Shown: piece by piece, positions 8,761-17,556 of the stretch
Layout: every line of letters begins with the position of its first letter
Numbering within the stretch: position 1 is the first letter of the stretch
NCBI RefSeq assembly: GCF_049673105.1
Contig: NZ_JBATXG010000025.1
Span: forward strand, 1 to 64,000
DNA from: Castellaniella sp049673105
GTDB lineage: Bacteria > Pseudomonadota > Gammaproteobacteria > Burkholderiales > Burkholderiaceae_B
DNA: 64,000 bases
Direction of reading: 5' to 3'
Notes under the pieces: model-generated
Told to the model about the DNA's origin: nothing
Databases searched by the model: none
What the model saw: only the letters and a program-made list of their open reading frames with translations
Made by a program: the position numbers and the translations under genes

Positions 8761-10802
8761 CAATGAACCATCAGGACGAAGAATGTGAGAAACACCATGA
8801 TGCCGATGATCATGGCGAAGGCGTAGTGGTAGATGTAGCCGGACTGCAGCAAGCGCGTGGTGGCTGCAGCCGCCCCCACCAGGCGCGCGCTGCCGTTGAC
8901 GACCAGACCGTCGATGATGCCGCGGTCGCCACCCTGCCACAGGCCGTGGCCCAGGCCTCGGATGAAGCGAGCGAGAACCTGCTCATTGAACCAGTCGAAG
9001 TAGTACTTGTTGTCCAGCAGACGGTAGATCGGGGCGAACGCGCGGGCAAACGCCGCCGGCACCGCCGGATTGATCAGCCAGCAATACCACGCCACCACCA
9101 GGCCGGCCAGCAGCAGCAGGAACGGCAGCGCCGTCAGGCCATGCAGGCCGAAGCCCACCCAACCGTGCCATTCCTCGGCCAGGGCCGCCATCGCCGGGTG
9201 CTGTGCCAGCACGGTGATGGATTCGCCGAAATAGCCGTTGAACAGCAAGGGATCGACGAACCAGACGCCCGCCACGACCGACATGATGGCCAGGAGAGAC
9301 AGCGGCAGCGTGACCACCCAGGGCGATTCCTTGGGCTTGTTGCCATGCAGGGAATGGATGGCCGGACCATCGCCGTGGTTTTCCCAGTGGCCTTCGCCGT
9401 GGGCGTGGTCATGGCCGTGATCGTCATGATCCGGGTAGCGTTCCTTGCCGTGGAAGACCAGGAAGTACAACCGGAAGGAATACAGCGAGGTGACGAACAC
9501 GCCGGACAGCGTCAGCGCATAGGCGAAGCCGGCGCCGGGGATGTTCGCTGCGGCAACCGCCGAAATGATGCTTTCCTTGGAATAGAAGCCCGAAAAAAAC
9601 GGCGTGCCCACCAGCGCCAGCGTGCCGATCAGCATGGTGATCCAGGTGATCGGCATGCGCTTCCACAGGCCGCCCATGTGGCGCATGTCCTGATCGTGCA
9701 TCATGCCCATGATGACCGAGCCGGCCCCCAGGAACAGCAGGGCCTTGAAGAAAGCGTGCGTCATCAGGTGGAAGATCGCCACCGAATAGGCGGATGCGCC
9801 CAGCGCCACCACCATGTAGCCCAACTGCGACAGCGTGGAATAAGCCACGACGCGCTTGATGTCGTTCTGCACCACGCCCAGGACACCCAGGAACAGGGCG
9901 CCGAAAGCACCGATCACCAGAATCACCGACAGCGCGGTTTCGCTCAGTTCGTACACCGGCGAAAACCGGGCCACCATGAAAATCCCGGCCGTCACCATGG
10001 TGGCGGCGTGGATCAGGGCGGAAATCGGGGTCGGGCCTTCCATGGAATCCGGCAGCCAGACGTGCAGAGGGGCCTGGGCCGATTTACCCATGGCGCCCAC
10101 GAACAAGCACAAGCAGGCGACCGTCAGCATCTGCCAGTCTGTACCTGGAAAGACGACGGAACCCAGCTGGTCGGCCTGGGCGAAGACCTCGCCGTAGTTC
10201 AGGCTGCCGGCGTAGGTGTACAGCAGGCCGATCCCCAGGATGAAACCGAAATCCCCCACCCGGTTGACCATGAAGGCCTTCAGGTTGGCGAACACGGCAG
10301 ACGGCTTGGAGTAATAGAAACCGATCAGCAGGTAAGACACCAGGCCGACCGCTTCCCAGCCGAAGAACAACTGCAGCATGTTGTTCGCCATCACCAGCAT
10401 CAGCATGGAAAACGTGAACAGGGAAATATAGGAGAAGAACCGGTTGTAGCCGGGGTCTTCCGCCATGTAGCCGATGGTGTAGATGTGCACCATCAGCGAC
10501 ACGCTGGTGACGACCACCATCATCAAGGCCGACAGGGGATCGATCAGGAAACCGATCTCGTATTTGATCGAGCCGATCATGGACCAGGTGTAGATCGTGC
10601 CGTCGAAGGTCTGGCCGTCCAGCACTTGCTGCAACACGACCAGCGAGCCGACGAAGGACACCGCCACCCCCAGGACAGCCAGGGTATGCGTCGCCCGGCG
10701 GCCCAACCACGAACCCATGAAGCCCGTGGCGAAAAATCCGATCAGCACAGCCGTCGCCAGAGGCGCCAGGGCGATCAACAGATAGAGACTTTGCGCAGTC
10801 AT
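8760..10802 (-). CDS. nuoL: NADH-quinone oxidoreductase subunit L
   Basis: A 680-residue protein, the distal antiporter-like subunit of the complex I membrane arm, ending with the long lateral helix and a last transmembrane anchor. Diagnostic stretches include MGKSAQAPLHVWLPDSMEGPTP (about residue 240) and RVVAYSTLSQLGYM. Between about residues 455 and 485 there is a loop very rich in His and Asp (DHDDHGHDHAHGEGHW), as in many proteobacterial NuoL proteins. It overlaps nuoM by one base and starts 7 bp after nuoK. Confidence 0.97.
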   Translation of the reverse strand: MTAQSLYLLIALAPLATAVLIGFFATGFMGSWLGRRATHTLAVLGVAVSFVGSLVVLQQVLDGQTFDGTIYTWSMIGSIKYEIGFLIDPLSALMMVVVTSVSLMVHIYTIGYMAEDPGYNRFFSYISLFTFSMLMLVMANNMLQLFFGWEAVGLVSYLLIGFYYSKPSAVFANLKAFMVNRVGDFGFILGIGLLYTYAGSLNYGEVFAQADQLGSVVFPGTDWQMLTVACLCLFVGAMGKSAQAPLHVWLPDSMEGPTPISALIHAATMVTAGIFMVARFSPVYELSETALSVILVIGAFGALFLGVLGVVQNDIKRVVAYSTLSQLGYMVVALGASAYSVAIFHLMTHAFFKALLFLGAGSVIMGMMHDQDMRHMGGLWKRMPITWITMLIGTLALVGTPFFSGFYSKESIISAVAAANIPGAGFAYALTLSGVFVTSLYSFRLYFLVFHGKERYPDHDDHGHDHAHGEGHWENHGDGPAIHSLHGNKPKESPWVVTLPLSLLAIMSVVAGVWFVDPLLFNGYFGESITVLAQHPAMAALAEEWHGWVGFGLHGLTALPFLLLLAGLVVAWYCWLINPAVPAAFARAFAPIYRLLDNKYYFDWFNEQVLARFIRGLGHGLWQGGDRGIIDGLVVNGSARLVGAAAATTRLLQSGYIYHYAFAMIIGIMVFLTFFVLMVH

Positions 10803-10809
10803 GACGCCC

Positions 10810-11121
10810 TTACCCCTTCAGCTGGTCCAGCTTGTCAACATTGAGAGTGCTGAGATTGCGGAACAGCAGCACCAGAATGGCCAGCCCGATGGCGGCCTCG
10901 GCGGCAGCCACCGTCAGCACGAAGAACACGAAGACCTGCCCGGCGGGATTGCCCGACCAGACGGAAAAGGCCACGAAGTTCATGTTGGCCGACAGCAGAA
11001 TCAGTTCGATCGACATCAGCAGCACAATCAGGTTGCGCCGATTCAGAAAAAACCCGAACACGCCGATGGCGAACAGGATCGCCCCTACGATCAGGTAATG
11101 GCTCAGTCCGATTTGCATCAT
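10810..11121 (-). CDS. nuoK: NADH-quinone oxidoreductase subunit K
   Basis: A 103-residue protein with three transmembrane helices, including the conserved acidic residues of the E-channel in MSIELILLSAN and AAAEAAIGLAILV. The start shown overlaps the nuoJ stop by 4 bp (ATGA); the second ATG, three bases later, would give a TGATG junction and is equally good. It is part of the membrane arm of complex I next to NuoJ and NuoA. Confidence 0.97.
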   Translation of the reverse strand: MMQIGLSHYLIVGAILFAIGVFGFFLNRRNLIVLLMSIELILLSANMNFVAFSVWSGNPAGQVFVFFVLTVAAAEAAIGLAILVLLFRNLSTLNVDKLDQLKG

Positions 11122-11744
11122 TTTTCGGCTCCTTCGGATTCGGCGGCAGGCGTATCGACCACGGCAGGCATTTTCACGACCCGGATGCGGTCGGCAGCCG
11201 TCACGCGCACCTGCTTGTTGGGATGGGTGCGTTTGAAGTCGCTACGCGTGCGCATGGTCAGCGCGATGGCGGCGATCATCCCCACCAGCAGGATCAGGCC
11301 GCCGATCTGCACGGCATAGGCGAAATCCGTGTACATGGCGGTACCCAACACCAGGGTGTTGTCGATATTGTCGGCAGGCTGGGGCAAGGCCGGGGCGTCG
11401 CCCCAGGAACGCAGCACCACAAAGGCCATTTCCAGCACCATGACGCCGCCGATGATCAGCCCCAGCGGCAGGTAGATCTTCAGGCCGCTTTTCAGGCCTT
11501 CCAGGCGCATGTCCAGCATCATGACCACGAACAGGAACAGCACCATGACCGCGCCGACATAGACGATGACCAGCGCCAAGGCCAGGAATTCGGCCTGGAT
11601 CAGCATCCACATCATGGACGCCGTGAAAAAGGTCAGGATCAGGTGCAGCACCCCGGTGACGGGACTGGTGGCCGTGATCACGCGAAACGCGGCCACGACC
11701 AGCACGATGGCCAGCAGATAGAACAAGATTGCATCAAAACTCAT
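11118..11744 (-). CDS. nuoJ: NADH-quinone oxidoreductase subunit J
   Basis: A 208-residue protein with five transmembrane helices, including the conserved VYVGAVMVLFLFVVMML helix (about residues 60-77), whose pi-bulge region takes part in complex I conformational coupling. The C-terminal tail is charged and extends beyond the last helix by about 45 residues. It lies 15 bp after nuoI and overlaps nuoK. Confidence 0.96.
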   Translation of the reverse strand: MSFDAILFYLLAIVLVVAAFRVITATSPVTGVLHLILTFFTASMMWMLIQAEFLALALVIVYVGAVMVLFLFVVMMLDMRLEGLKSGLKIYLPLGLIIGGVMVLEMAFVVLRSWGDAPALPQPADNIDNTLVLGTAMYTDFAYAVQIGGLILLVGMIAAIALTMRTRSDFKRTHPNKQVRVTAADRIRVVKMPAVVDTPAAESEGAEK

Positions 11745-11759
11745 GTCGGTCTTCCGGCA

Positions 11760-12248
11760 TCAACGATAAGGCGCGTCGGCGGCGCGACGGGCAGCGATTT
11801 CCGATTCGTAGCGATCACCCACGGCCAGCAACATGTCCTTGGTGAAATACAGATCGCCGCGCTTCTCGCCGTGGTATTCGTGCAAGTGCGTTTCCACGAT
11901 GGCATCGGTCGGACAGGCTTCTTCGCAGAAGCCGCAGAAAATGCATTTCGCCAGATCGATGTCGTAGCGCGTGGTGCGGCGACTGCCGTCCTCGCGCTGT
12001 TCGGATTCGATGGTGATGGCCAAGGCCGGACAAACGGCTTCGCACAGTTTGCACGCAATGCAGCGTTCTTCGCCGTTTTCATAACGACGTTGCGCGTGCA
12101 GTCCGCGGAACCGGGGCGACGTCGGCGTCTTTTCCACCGGGTAGCGCAGCGTGATCTTGCGCTTGAAGAAGTATTTGCCCGTCAGGCGCATGCCTTCGAG
12201 CATTTCCTTCAGCATCAGGCTGCCAAAGAAGTCCTTGATTGCTTCCAT
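11760..12248 (-). CDS. nuoI: NADH-quinone oxidoreductase subunit I (two [4Fe-4S])
   Basis: A 162-residue ferredoxin-like peripheral subunit. Two CxxCxxCxxxCP motifs are visible, CIACKLCEAVCP (about residue 62) and CIFCGFCEEACP (about residue 101). They bind clusters N6a and N6b, which carry electrons from NuoG towards NuoB. The N-terminal amphipathic helix (LKEMLEGMRLTGKYFF) packs against the membrane arm in known structures. It begins 10 bp after nuoH. Confidence 0.98.
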   Translation of the reverse strand: MEAIKDFFGSLMLKEMLEGMRLTGKYFFKRKITLRYPVEKTPTSPRFRGLHAQRRYENGEERCIACKLCEAVCPALAITIESEQREDGSRRTTRYDIDLAKCIFCGFCEEACPTDAIVETHLHEYHGEKRGDLYFTKDMLLAVGDRYESEIAARRAADAPYR

Positions 12249-12258
12249 GATGTACCCC

Positions 12259-13332
12259 TTACTGCCAAATGTTCCACGGCGTCTGCATCCAGATCGCCAC
12301 GACCACCAGCCAGATCCCCGTCAGAGGGATGAAGACCTTCCAGCCCAGACGCATGATCTGGTCATAGCGGTAGCGCGGGAAGGTGGCGCGGAACCAGATG
12401 AACATGGACACGACGACGAAGGTCTTGAGACCCAGCCAGAGCCAGCCCGGCACCCAGGTGAAGGGCGCGATGTCCAGCGGCGGCAACCAGCCGCCCAGGA
12501 ACATGACCGCCGCCATCGCCGACAGCAGGATCATGTTGGCGTATTCACCCAGGAAAAACAGGGCAAAACCCATGCCGGAATATTCCACCATGTGACCGGC
12601 GACGATCTCGGATTCGCATTCCGCCATATCGAAAGGATGGCGGTTGGTTTCCGCGACCGAGGCGATCACGTAGATGATGAACAACGGCAACAGCGGCAGC
12701 CAGTTCCAAGACAGAATACCGACGCCACGGTCGGCGAACCAACCCATGCTCTGCCCCTGCACGATGCCGGACAAGTTCAGCGTGCCCGACACCAGCAGCA
12801 CCGTGACCAGCACGAAACCGACGGCCAGTTCGTAGGACACCATCTGGGCGGATGCCCGCAGCGCCGACAGCAGCGCGTATTTGGAGTTCGACGCCCAGCC
12901 CGCCATGATCACGCCATAAACGCCCACGGACGTAATGGCCAGAACGAACAGCAGCCCGGCGTTGATGTTGGCCAGCACGACGTCGGGCTGGAACGGGATC
13001 ACCGCCCAGGCCGCCAAGGCCGGCGTCAACGTGACCACCGGAGCCAGAATGTACAGCACCGGATTGGCCTTGGACGGCACGATCAGTTCTTTGGTCAGCA
13101 GCTTGAAGACGTCGGCAAAAGGCTGCAGCAGGCCGCGGTAGCCCACGCGATTGGGCCCCAGGCGCACGTGCATGAAGCCGATCATCTTGCGTTCCCAGTA
13201 CGTCAGGTAGGCCACGCACAGAATGATGGGCACCGCGATGACGACGATCTTGACCAGGGTCCAGACGACCAGCCAGGGCGTTTCGCCGATCAGGCCGGCG
13301 CCATAGGCGTTCAGGATATTCAACCAGTCCAT
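12259..13332 (-). CDS. nuoH: NADH-quinone oxidoreductase subunit H
   Basis: A 357-residue membrane subunit with about eight helices that forms part of the quinone-binding chamber. Diagnostic stretches are the RLGPNRVGYRGLLQPFAD loop (about residues 57-74), the AETNRHPFDMAECESEIVAG loop (about residues 228-247) and FIWFRATFPRYRYDQIM near the end. The ATG overlaps the nuoG stop by one base. Confidence 0.98.
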   Translation of the reverse strand: MDWLNILNAYGAGLIGETPWLVVWTLVKIVVIAVPIILCVAYLTYWERKMIGFMHVRLGPNRVGYRGLLQPFADVFKLLTKELIVPSKANPVLYILAPVVTLTPALAAWAVIPFQPDVVLANINAGLLFVLAITSVGVYGVIMAGWASNSKYALLSALRASAQMVSYELAVGFVLVTVLLVSGTLNLSGIVQGQSMGWFADRGVGILSWNWLPLLPLFIIYVIASVAETNRHPFDMAECESEIVAGHMVEYSGMGFALFFLGEYANMILLSAMAAVMFLGGWLPPLDIAPFTWVPGWLWLGLKTFVVVSMFIWFRATFPRYRYDQIMRLGWKVFIPLTGIWLVVVAIWMQTPWNIWQ

Positions 13333-15662
13333 TAGCGTCGCTCCAGCTGGATGGCGCCCGAGCCCATGCCCAGGGCGGCGGTCTGTTCAAAGGCGCCGGC
13401 GATCCGCACGGCGCCGTCGGCCACGGTATCGTCCAGGGCGGCGGTCAGATCTGCTGCGCCGTGGGCGGTCGACGCCCGCACGGCATCGCCCGCCGACAGG
13501 CCCAGGGCCTGCAGCGTGGCGGCATTGGCAGCGGCCTGCGGCGGCGCGGAATTGACGTGTTCCTGCAGCGGTTGAGACCGGCGCACCAGTGCATCGGTGC
13601 GATAGATGGGCAGTTCTGCGACCCGTTCGATCTCGGCGCCCGGCGTCACCGTACCCGGCGTTTTGCGGATCACGTTGGACAGGCGGCCATCGACGCCGCC
13701 CACCATCACCGTGTCGCGCACGGATTCGGACGTTTCGTCGTCAAAACCCTGCAGGCTGAGCAGATTGCCCAGCACGCGCAGCACCTTCCAGGCCGGACGC
13801 GTATCGCCCACCGGAGCGGACACGCCCTTGAAGCTCTGGACGCGGCCTTCGGCATTGACGAAGGAACCGGAGGTTTCCGTGAACGGCGCGATGGGCAGCA
13901 TCACATCGGCCCAGTCTTCGGCGGCGGATTTGAAGGCGGTGAAAGCCACGGCCATGGCCGACCCCTGCAGGGCGCGCACAGCGCGTTCGCCCAGGTCGCT
14001 GTCCAGGCGCGGTTCGGCATGCAGCACCAGATAGGCCTTCAGGGGATCGCCACTGAGCATGCCCCGGGCATCCAGGCCGCCGTCGGCAGGTACGGCGCCG
14101 GCCAGATAGCCGCCCACCGTATTGCCGCCCGAGGTGAGGAAGCCGAATCGCCCCCCGCACAGGCGGGCGATTTCTTGCGCATTGGCGGCCAGATGCCCCA
14201 CCTGATCGTCACTGACGGCCAGGTTGCCCAGGAAGATCCCCACATTCTGGCCCGATGCGAGGCTCTCGGCGATCTGCTGGGCCGCAGCGCCAGCCTGCAC
14301 GGCGGCCAGGCCTTCGGGCACCGGCTGCGATTTCAGACCTGCCAGAGCGACGACGACTTCGCCCAGCGCCTGGACCAGGCCGGACGGTTTGACCGTCATG
14401 CGGCCCGTGACCGGCACCAGCGGATCGGCGGCCACGCTGTCCACCAGGGACAGTTGCATGCCGTGTTTGGCGGCCTGGCGCAGACGCTGCGCCATCAGGG
14501 GATGATCTTTGCGCAGGAAGGAACCCACAACCAGCGTGCGGTCCAGGGTGTTCAAGTCGGCGATCGGCATGCCCAACCAGGGCGCGCCGCTGCGCACCGC
14601 ATCCAGGGCCGCGCCGTCACCGCGCAGGCGGAAGTCGATATTGTCCGACCCCAGGGCGCGCGTCAGACGCGCCAGCAGGGCCAGTTCTTCCAGGGTGGCG
14701 GTCTCGGCGCCCAGCGCGCCGATCTGCGCGCCGTTGCCGTCTTCACGCACCTGATTCAGACCGGTCACGACGGATTGCAGGGCATCCGTCCAGGAAGCCT
14801 CGTGCCACTGACCGTCGCAACCGCGCACCATGGGGTGCTGCAGGCGGTCTTCAGAGTACAGGCCGGCGTAAGAGAAACGGTCTCGGTCGCTGATCCAGCA
14901 TTCGTTGACGGCTTCGTTTTCGAACGGCACCACGCGCAACACGCGGTCCATCTTGGACTGCACCACCAGATTGGCGCCCACGCTGTCGTGCGGGCTGACC
15001 GAGCGGCGGCGGGCCAGTTCCCAGGTACGCGCGCTCATCATGAAGGGCTTGGACAGCAGCGCCCCCACCGGACAGACGTCGATCATGTTGCCGGACAGTT
15101 CGGATTCGACGGCCTCGCCCACGAAGGTGGTGATTTCCGAGAATTCACCCCGGTTGAGCATGCCGATTTCCATGATGCCGCCGATTTCCTGGCCGACCCG
15201 CACACAGCGGGTGCAGTGGATGCAGCGCTGCATCTGTTCGGCGGAAATCAAGGGGCCCATGGGCTTGTGGAAGACCACGCGCTTGGTTTCCTTATAGCGC
15301 GAGGCGGATTCGCCATAGCCCATGGCCAGATCCTGCAGCTGGCATTCGCCGCCCTGATCGCACACCGGGCAATCCAGGGGGTGGTTGATCAGCAGGAATT
15401 CCATCACGGCGCGCTGGGCTTCGACGGCCTTGGGTGAATGGGTGTGCACCACCATGCCCTCGGTCACGGGGGTAGCGCAGGCCGGCAGCTGTTTCGGGGC
15501 CTTTTCGACCTCGACCAGGCACATGCGGCAGTTGGCGGCAATGCTGAGTTTCTTGTGATAGCAGAAATGCGGGATGTACAGCCCCGCCGAGTGCGCAGCC
15601 TGGATGACCATGCTGCCTGCTTCGGCTTGAACCTTCAGCCCGTCGATGGTGAGTTCTACCAT
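13332..15662 (-). CDS. nuoG: NADH-quinone oxidoreductase subunit G
   Basis: A 776-residue iron-sulfur subunit. The N-terminus holds a [2Fe-2S] ferredoxin domain (Cys in HFCYHKK, NCRMC and LPACATP), then the His-plus-three-Cys site (HPLDCPVCDQGGEC, about residues 100-113) and a [4Fe-4S] site (CIHCTRC with DVCPVGAL). The rest is the degenerate molybdopterin-oxidoreductase-like domain. The start is placed at MVELTIDG; an upstream in-frame Met would add 13 residues that do not resemble the family. It lies 14 bp after nuoF. Confidence 0.97.
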   Translation of the reverse strand: MVELTIDGLKVQAEAGSMVIQAAHSAGLYIPHFCYHKKLSIAANCRMCLVEVEKAPKQLPACATPVTEGMVVHTHSPKAVEAQRAVMEFLLINHPLDCPVCDQGGECQLQDLAMGYGESASRYKETKRVVFHKPMGPLISAEQMQRCIHCTRCVRVGQEIGGIMEIGMLNRGEFSEITTFVGEAVESELSGNMIDVCPVGALLSKPFMMSARTWELARRRSVSPHDSVGANLVVQSKMDRVLRVVPFENEAVNECWISDRDRFSYAGLYSEDRLQHPMVRGCDGQWHEASWTDALQSVVTGLNQVREDGNGAQIGALGAETATLEELALLARLTRALGSDNIDFRLRGDGAALDAVRSGAPWLGMPIADLNTLDRTLVVGSFLRKDHPLMAQRLRQAAKHGMQLSLVDSVAADPLVPVTGRMTVKPSGLVQALGEVVVALAGLKSQPVPEGLAAVQAGAAAQQIAESLASGQNVGIFLGNLAVSDDQVGHLAANAQEIARLCGGRFGFLTSGGNTVGGYLAGAVPADGGLDARGMLSGDPLKAYLVLHAEPRLDSDLGERAVRALQGSAMAVAFTAFKSAAEDWADVMLPIAPFTETSGSFVNAEGRVQSFKGVSAPVGDTRPAWKVLRVLGNLLSLQGFDDETSESVRDTVMVGGVDGRLSNVIRKTPGTVTPGAEIERVAELPIYRTDALVRRSQPLQEHVNSAPPQAAANAATLQALGLSAGDAVRASTAHGAADLTAALDDTVADGAVRIAGAFEQTAALGMGSGAIQLERR

Positions 15663-15676
15663 GGCGTGTCCTGACC

Positions 15677-17047
15677 CTACAGATACTTGGCGACCACACA
15701 ATCCTTGTGGTCAACGTGGTGGACGAATTCGTCGCGGAAATGCTTGATGAAGCTGCGTACCGGCATGGCGGCGGCGTCGGCCAGGGCGCAAATCGTGCGG
15801 CCCATCATGTTGTGCGCCACCGAATCGAGTGTGTCGATGTCTTCCATCGTGCCCTGACCGTTTTCCATGCGCTGCATCATGCGGTACAACCAGCCCGTGC
15901 CTTCGCGGCAGGGCGTGCACTGGCCGCAGGATTCTTCCATGTAGAAGTAGGACAAGCGCATCAGCGATTTCACCATGCAGCGGGTTTCGTCCATGACGAT
16001 GACCGCGCCCGACCCCAGCATGGAACCGGCCTTGGCGATCGAGTCGTAATCCATATTGGTGTTCATCATGATGTCGGCAGGCAGCACCGGAGCGGACGAA
16101 CCGCCGGGAATGACGGCTTTCAGCTTGCGCCCGCCCTTCATGCCGCCGGCCAATTCCAATAATTTGGAGAACGGCGTGCCCAGCGGAATTTCGTAGTTGC
16201 CGGGCAATTCGACGTCGCCGGACACGGAAAAGATTTTCGTCCCGCCGGCCTTGTCGACGCCCTGTTCCAGGTAGGCCTGAGCCCCCATCTGGAAGACAAA
16301 GGGCACGGCGGCAAAGGTTTCCGTGTTGTTGACGGTGGTGGGCTTGCCGTACAGGCCGAAGCTGGCCGGGAACGGCGGTTTGAAGCGCGGCTGGCCCTTT
16401 TTGCCTTCCAGGGATTCCAGCAAGGCGGTTTCTTCGCCGCAAATGTAGGCGCCAAAACCATGATGCGCGTGCAACTGGAAGGAAAAACCCGAACCCAGGA
16501 TGTCATCGCCCAGAAAACCGGCCTGGCGGGCCTGTTCCAGGGCCTCTTCGAAGCGGTTGTAGACCTGGAAGATTTCGCCGTGAATGTAGTTGTAGCCCAC
16601 GGACGAACCCATGGCGAAACCGCCGATGATCATGCCTTCGATCACGGCATGCGGGTTGTAGCGCAGCAGGTCGCGGTCTTTGAACGTGCCTGGCTCGCCC
16701 TCGTCGGAATTGCAGACCACATATTTCTGGCCCGGCAGATTGCGCGGCATGAAGGACCATTTCAGGCCCGTCGGAAAGCCGGCGCCGCCCCGGCCACGCA
16801 GGCTGGACGCCTTCAGTTCGGCGATCACGTCGTCCGGCGTCATGCCGGTGGTCAGGATTTTCTTCAGGGATTCATAGCCGCCGCGGGCGATGTAGTCCTG
16901 GATGCCCCAGTTGTTGCCGTCCAGCCCCGCCAACAGGTGCGGCTGGATATGACGACCGTGAAAAATCATGCTGCGGGCGGTATCGTCGCCCAGCGCCGGA
17001 TTCAGCGCATCCGAGCCGTACTTCTGCAAAACATCCAGGGCGCTCAT
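15677..17047 (-). CDS. nuoF: NADH-quinone oxidoreductase subunit F (FMN, NADH site)
   Basis: A 456-residue subunit that oxidises NADH through FMN. The glycine-rich NADH/FMN motif is LRGRGGAGFPTGLKW (about residues 84-98), and the N3 [4Fe-4S] ligands are in ESCGQCTPCREGT (about residues 368-380) with a fourth Cys in RTICALADAAAMP. The start overlaps the nuoE stop by 4 bp (ATGA). Confidence 0.98.
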   Translation of the reverse strand: MSALDVLQKYGSDALNPALGDDTARSMIFHGRHIQPHLLAGLDGNNWGIQDYIARGGYESLKKILTTGMTPDDVIAELKASSLRGRGGAGFPTGLKWSFMPRNLPGQKYVVCNSDEGEPGTFKDRDLLRYNPHAVIEGMIIGGFAMGSSVGYNYIHGEIFQVYNRFEEALEQARQAGFLGDDILGSGFSFQLHAHHGFGAYICGEETALLESLEGKKGQPRFKPPFPASFGLYGKPTTVNNTETFAAVPFVFQMGAQAYLEQGVDKAGGTKIFSVSGDVELPGNYEIPLGTPFSKLLELAGGMKGGRKLKAVIPGGSSAPVLPADIMMNTNMDYDSIAKAGSMLGSGAVIVMDETRCMVKSLMRLSYFYMEESCGQCTPCREGTGWLYRMMQRMENGQGTMEDIDTLDSVAHNMMGRTICALADAAAMPVRSFIKHFRDEFVHHVDHKDCVVAKYL

Positions 17048-17535
17048 GCCGACTCCTTCAAATCACGGATCAGGGCGTCGATCTTTTCTGGCTGCATGCG
17101 GCAGCACATGTGCTTGGCGTTGGCGATCATCACCGGCGCATCGCCGCAGGCACCCATGCATTCGCCTTCCAGCAGGGTAAACAGGCCATCCGGCGTGGTT
17201 TCGTGAAAGCCGATGCCCAGCTTTTCCTTGAGGTATTCAGCCGACTGCGTCCCGCCCTGCAGAGCACAGGGCAGATTGGTGCAGATGGTCAGGGTGAAGC
17301 GCCCCACCGGCTGGGTGTTGTACGAGGAATAAAAGGTCGCGATTTCCTGGACCGCAATCGGCGGCATGTCCAGATAGGCGGCCACGTCGCGGATGACTTC
17401 GGGCGACGTCCAGCCCTTTTCGGTCTGGGCGATGGTCAAGGCGGCCATCACGGCGGATCGTTTCTGGTCCGCCGGGTATTTGGAGATTTCCCGGTCAATG
17501 TCCCGGTAGGCTTGTTCGGAAAGCAGCATCGTCAT
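17044..17535 (-). CDS. nuoE: NADH-quinone oxidoreductase subunit E ([2Fe-2S])
   Basis: A 163-residue thioredoxin-fold subunit of the NADH dehydrogenase module. The N1a [2Fe-2S] ligands are visible as a Cx4C pair (CTNLPC) and a Cx3C pair (GECMGACGDAP). The N-terminal helical part contains the usual FYSSYNTQPVGRF stretch just before the first ligands. It lies 21 bp after nuoD and overlaps nuoF by 4 bp. Confidence 0.98.
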   Translation of the reverse strand: MTMLLSEQAYRDIDREISKYPADQKRSAVMAALTIAQTEKGWTSPEVIRDVAAYLDMPPIAVQEIATFYSSYNTQPVGRFTLTICTNLPCALQGGTQSAEYLKEKLGIGFHETTPDGLFTLLEGECMGACGDAPVMIANAKHMCCRMQPEKIDALIRDLKESA

Positions 17536-17556
17536 AGTCCTGTGGTGTCCGGGCGG

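Noticed and set aside
8763..10844. A 693-codon open frame on the plus strand opposite nuoL and nuoK
   Set aside because: It is antisense to the conserved nuoL gene, reads as low-complexity His/Gln/Arg-rich protein, and has no hydrophobic core or domain. It is a GC-driven shadow.
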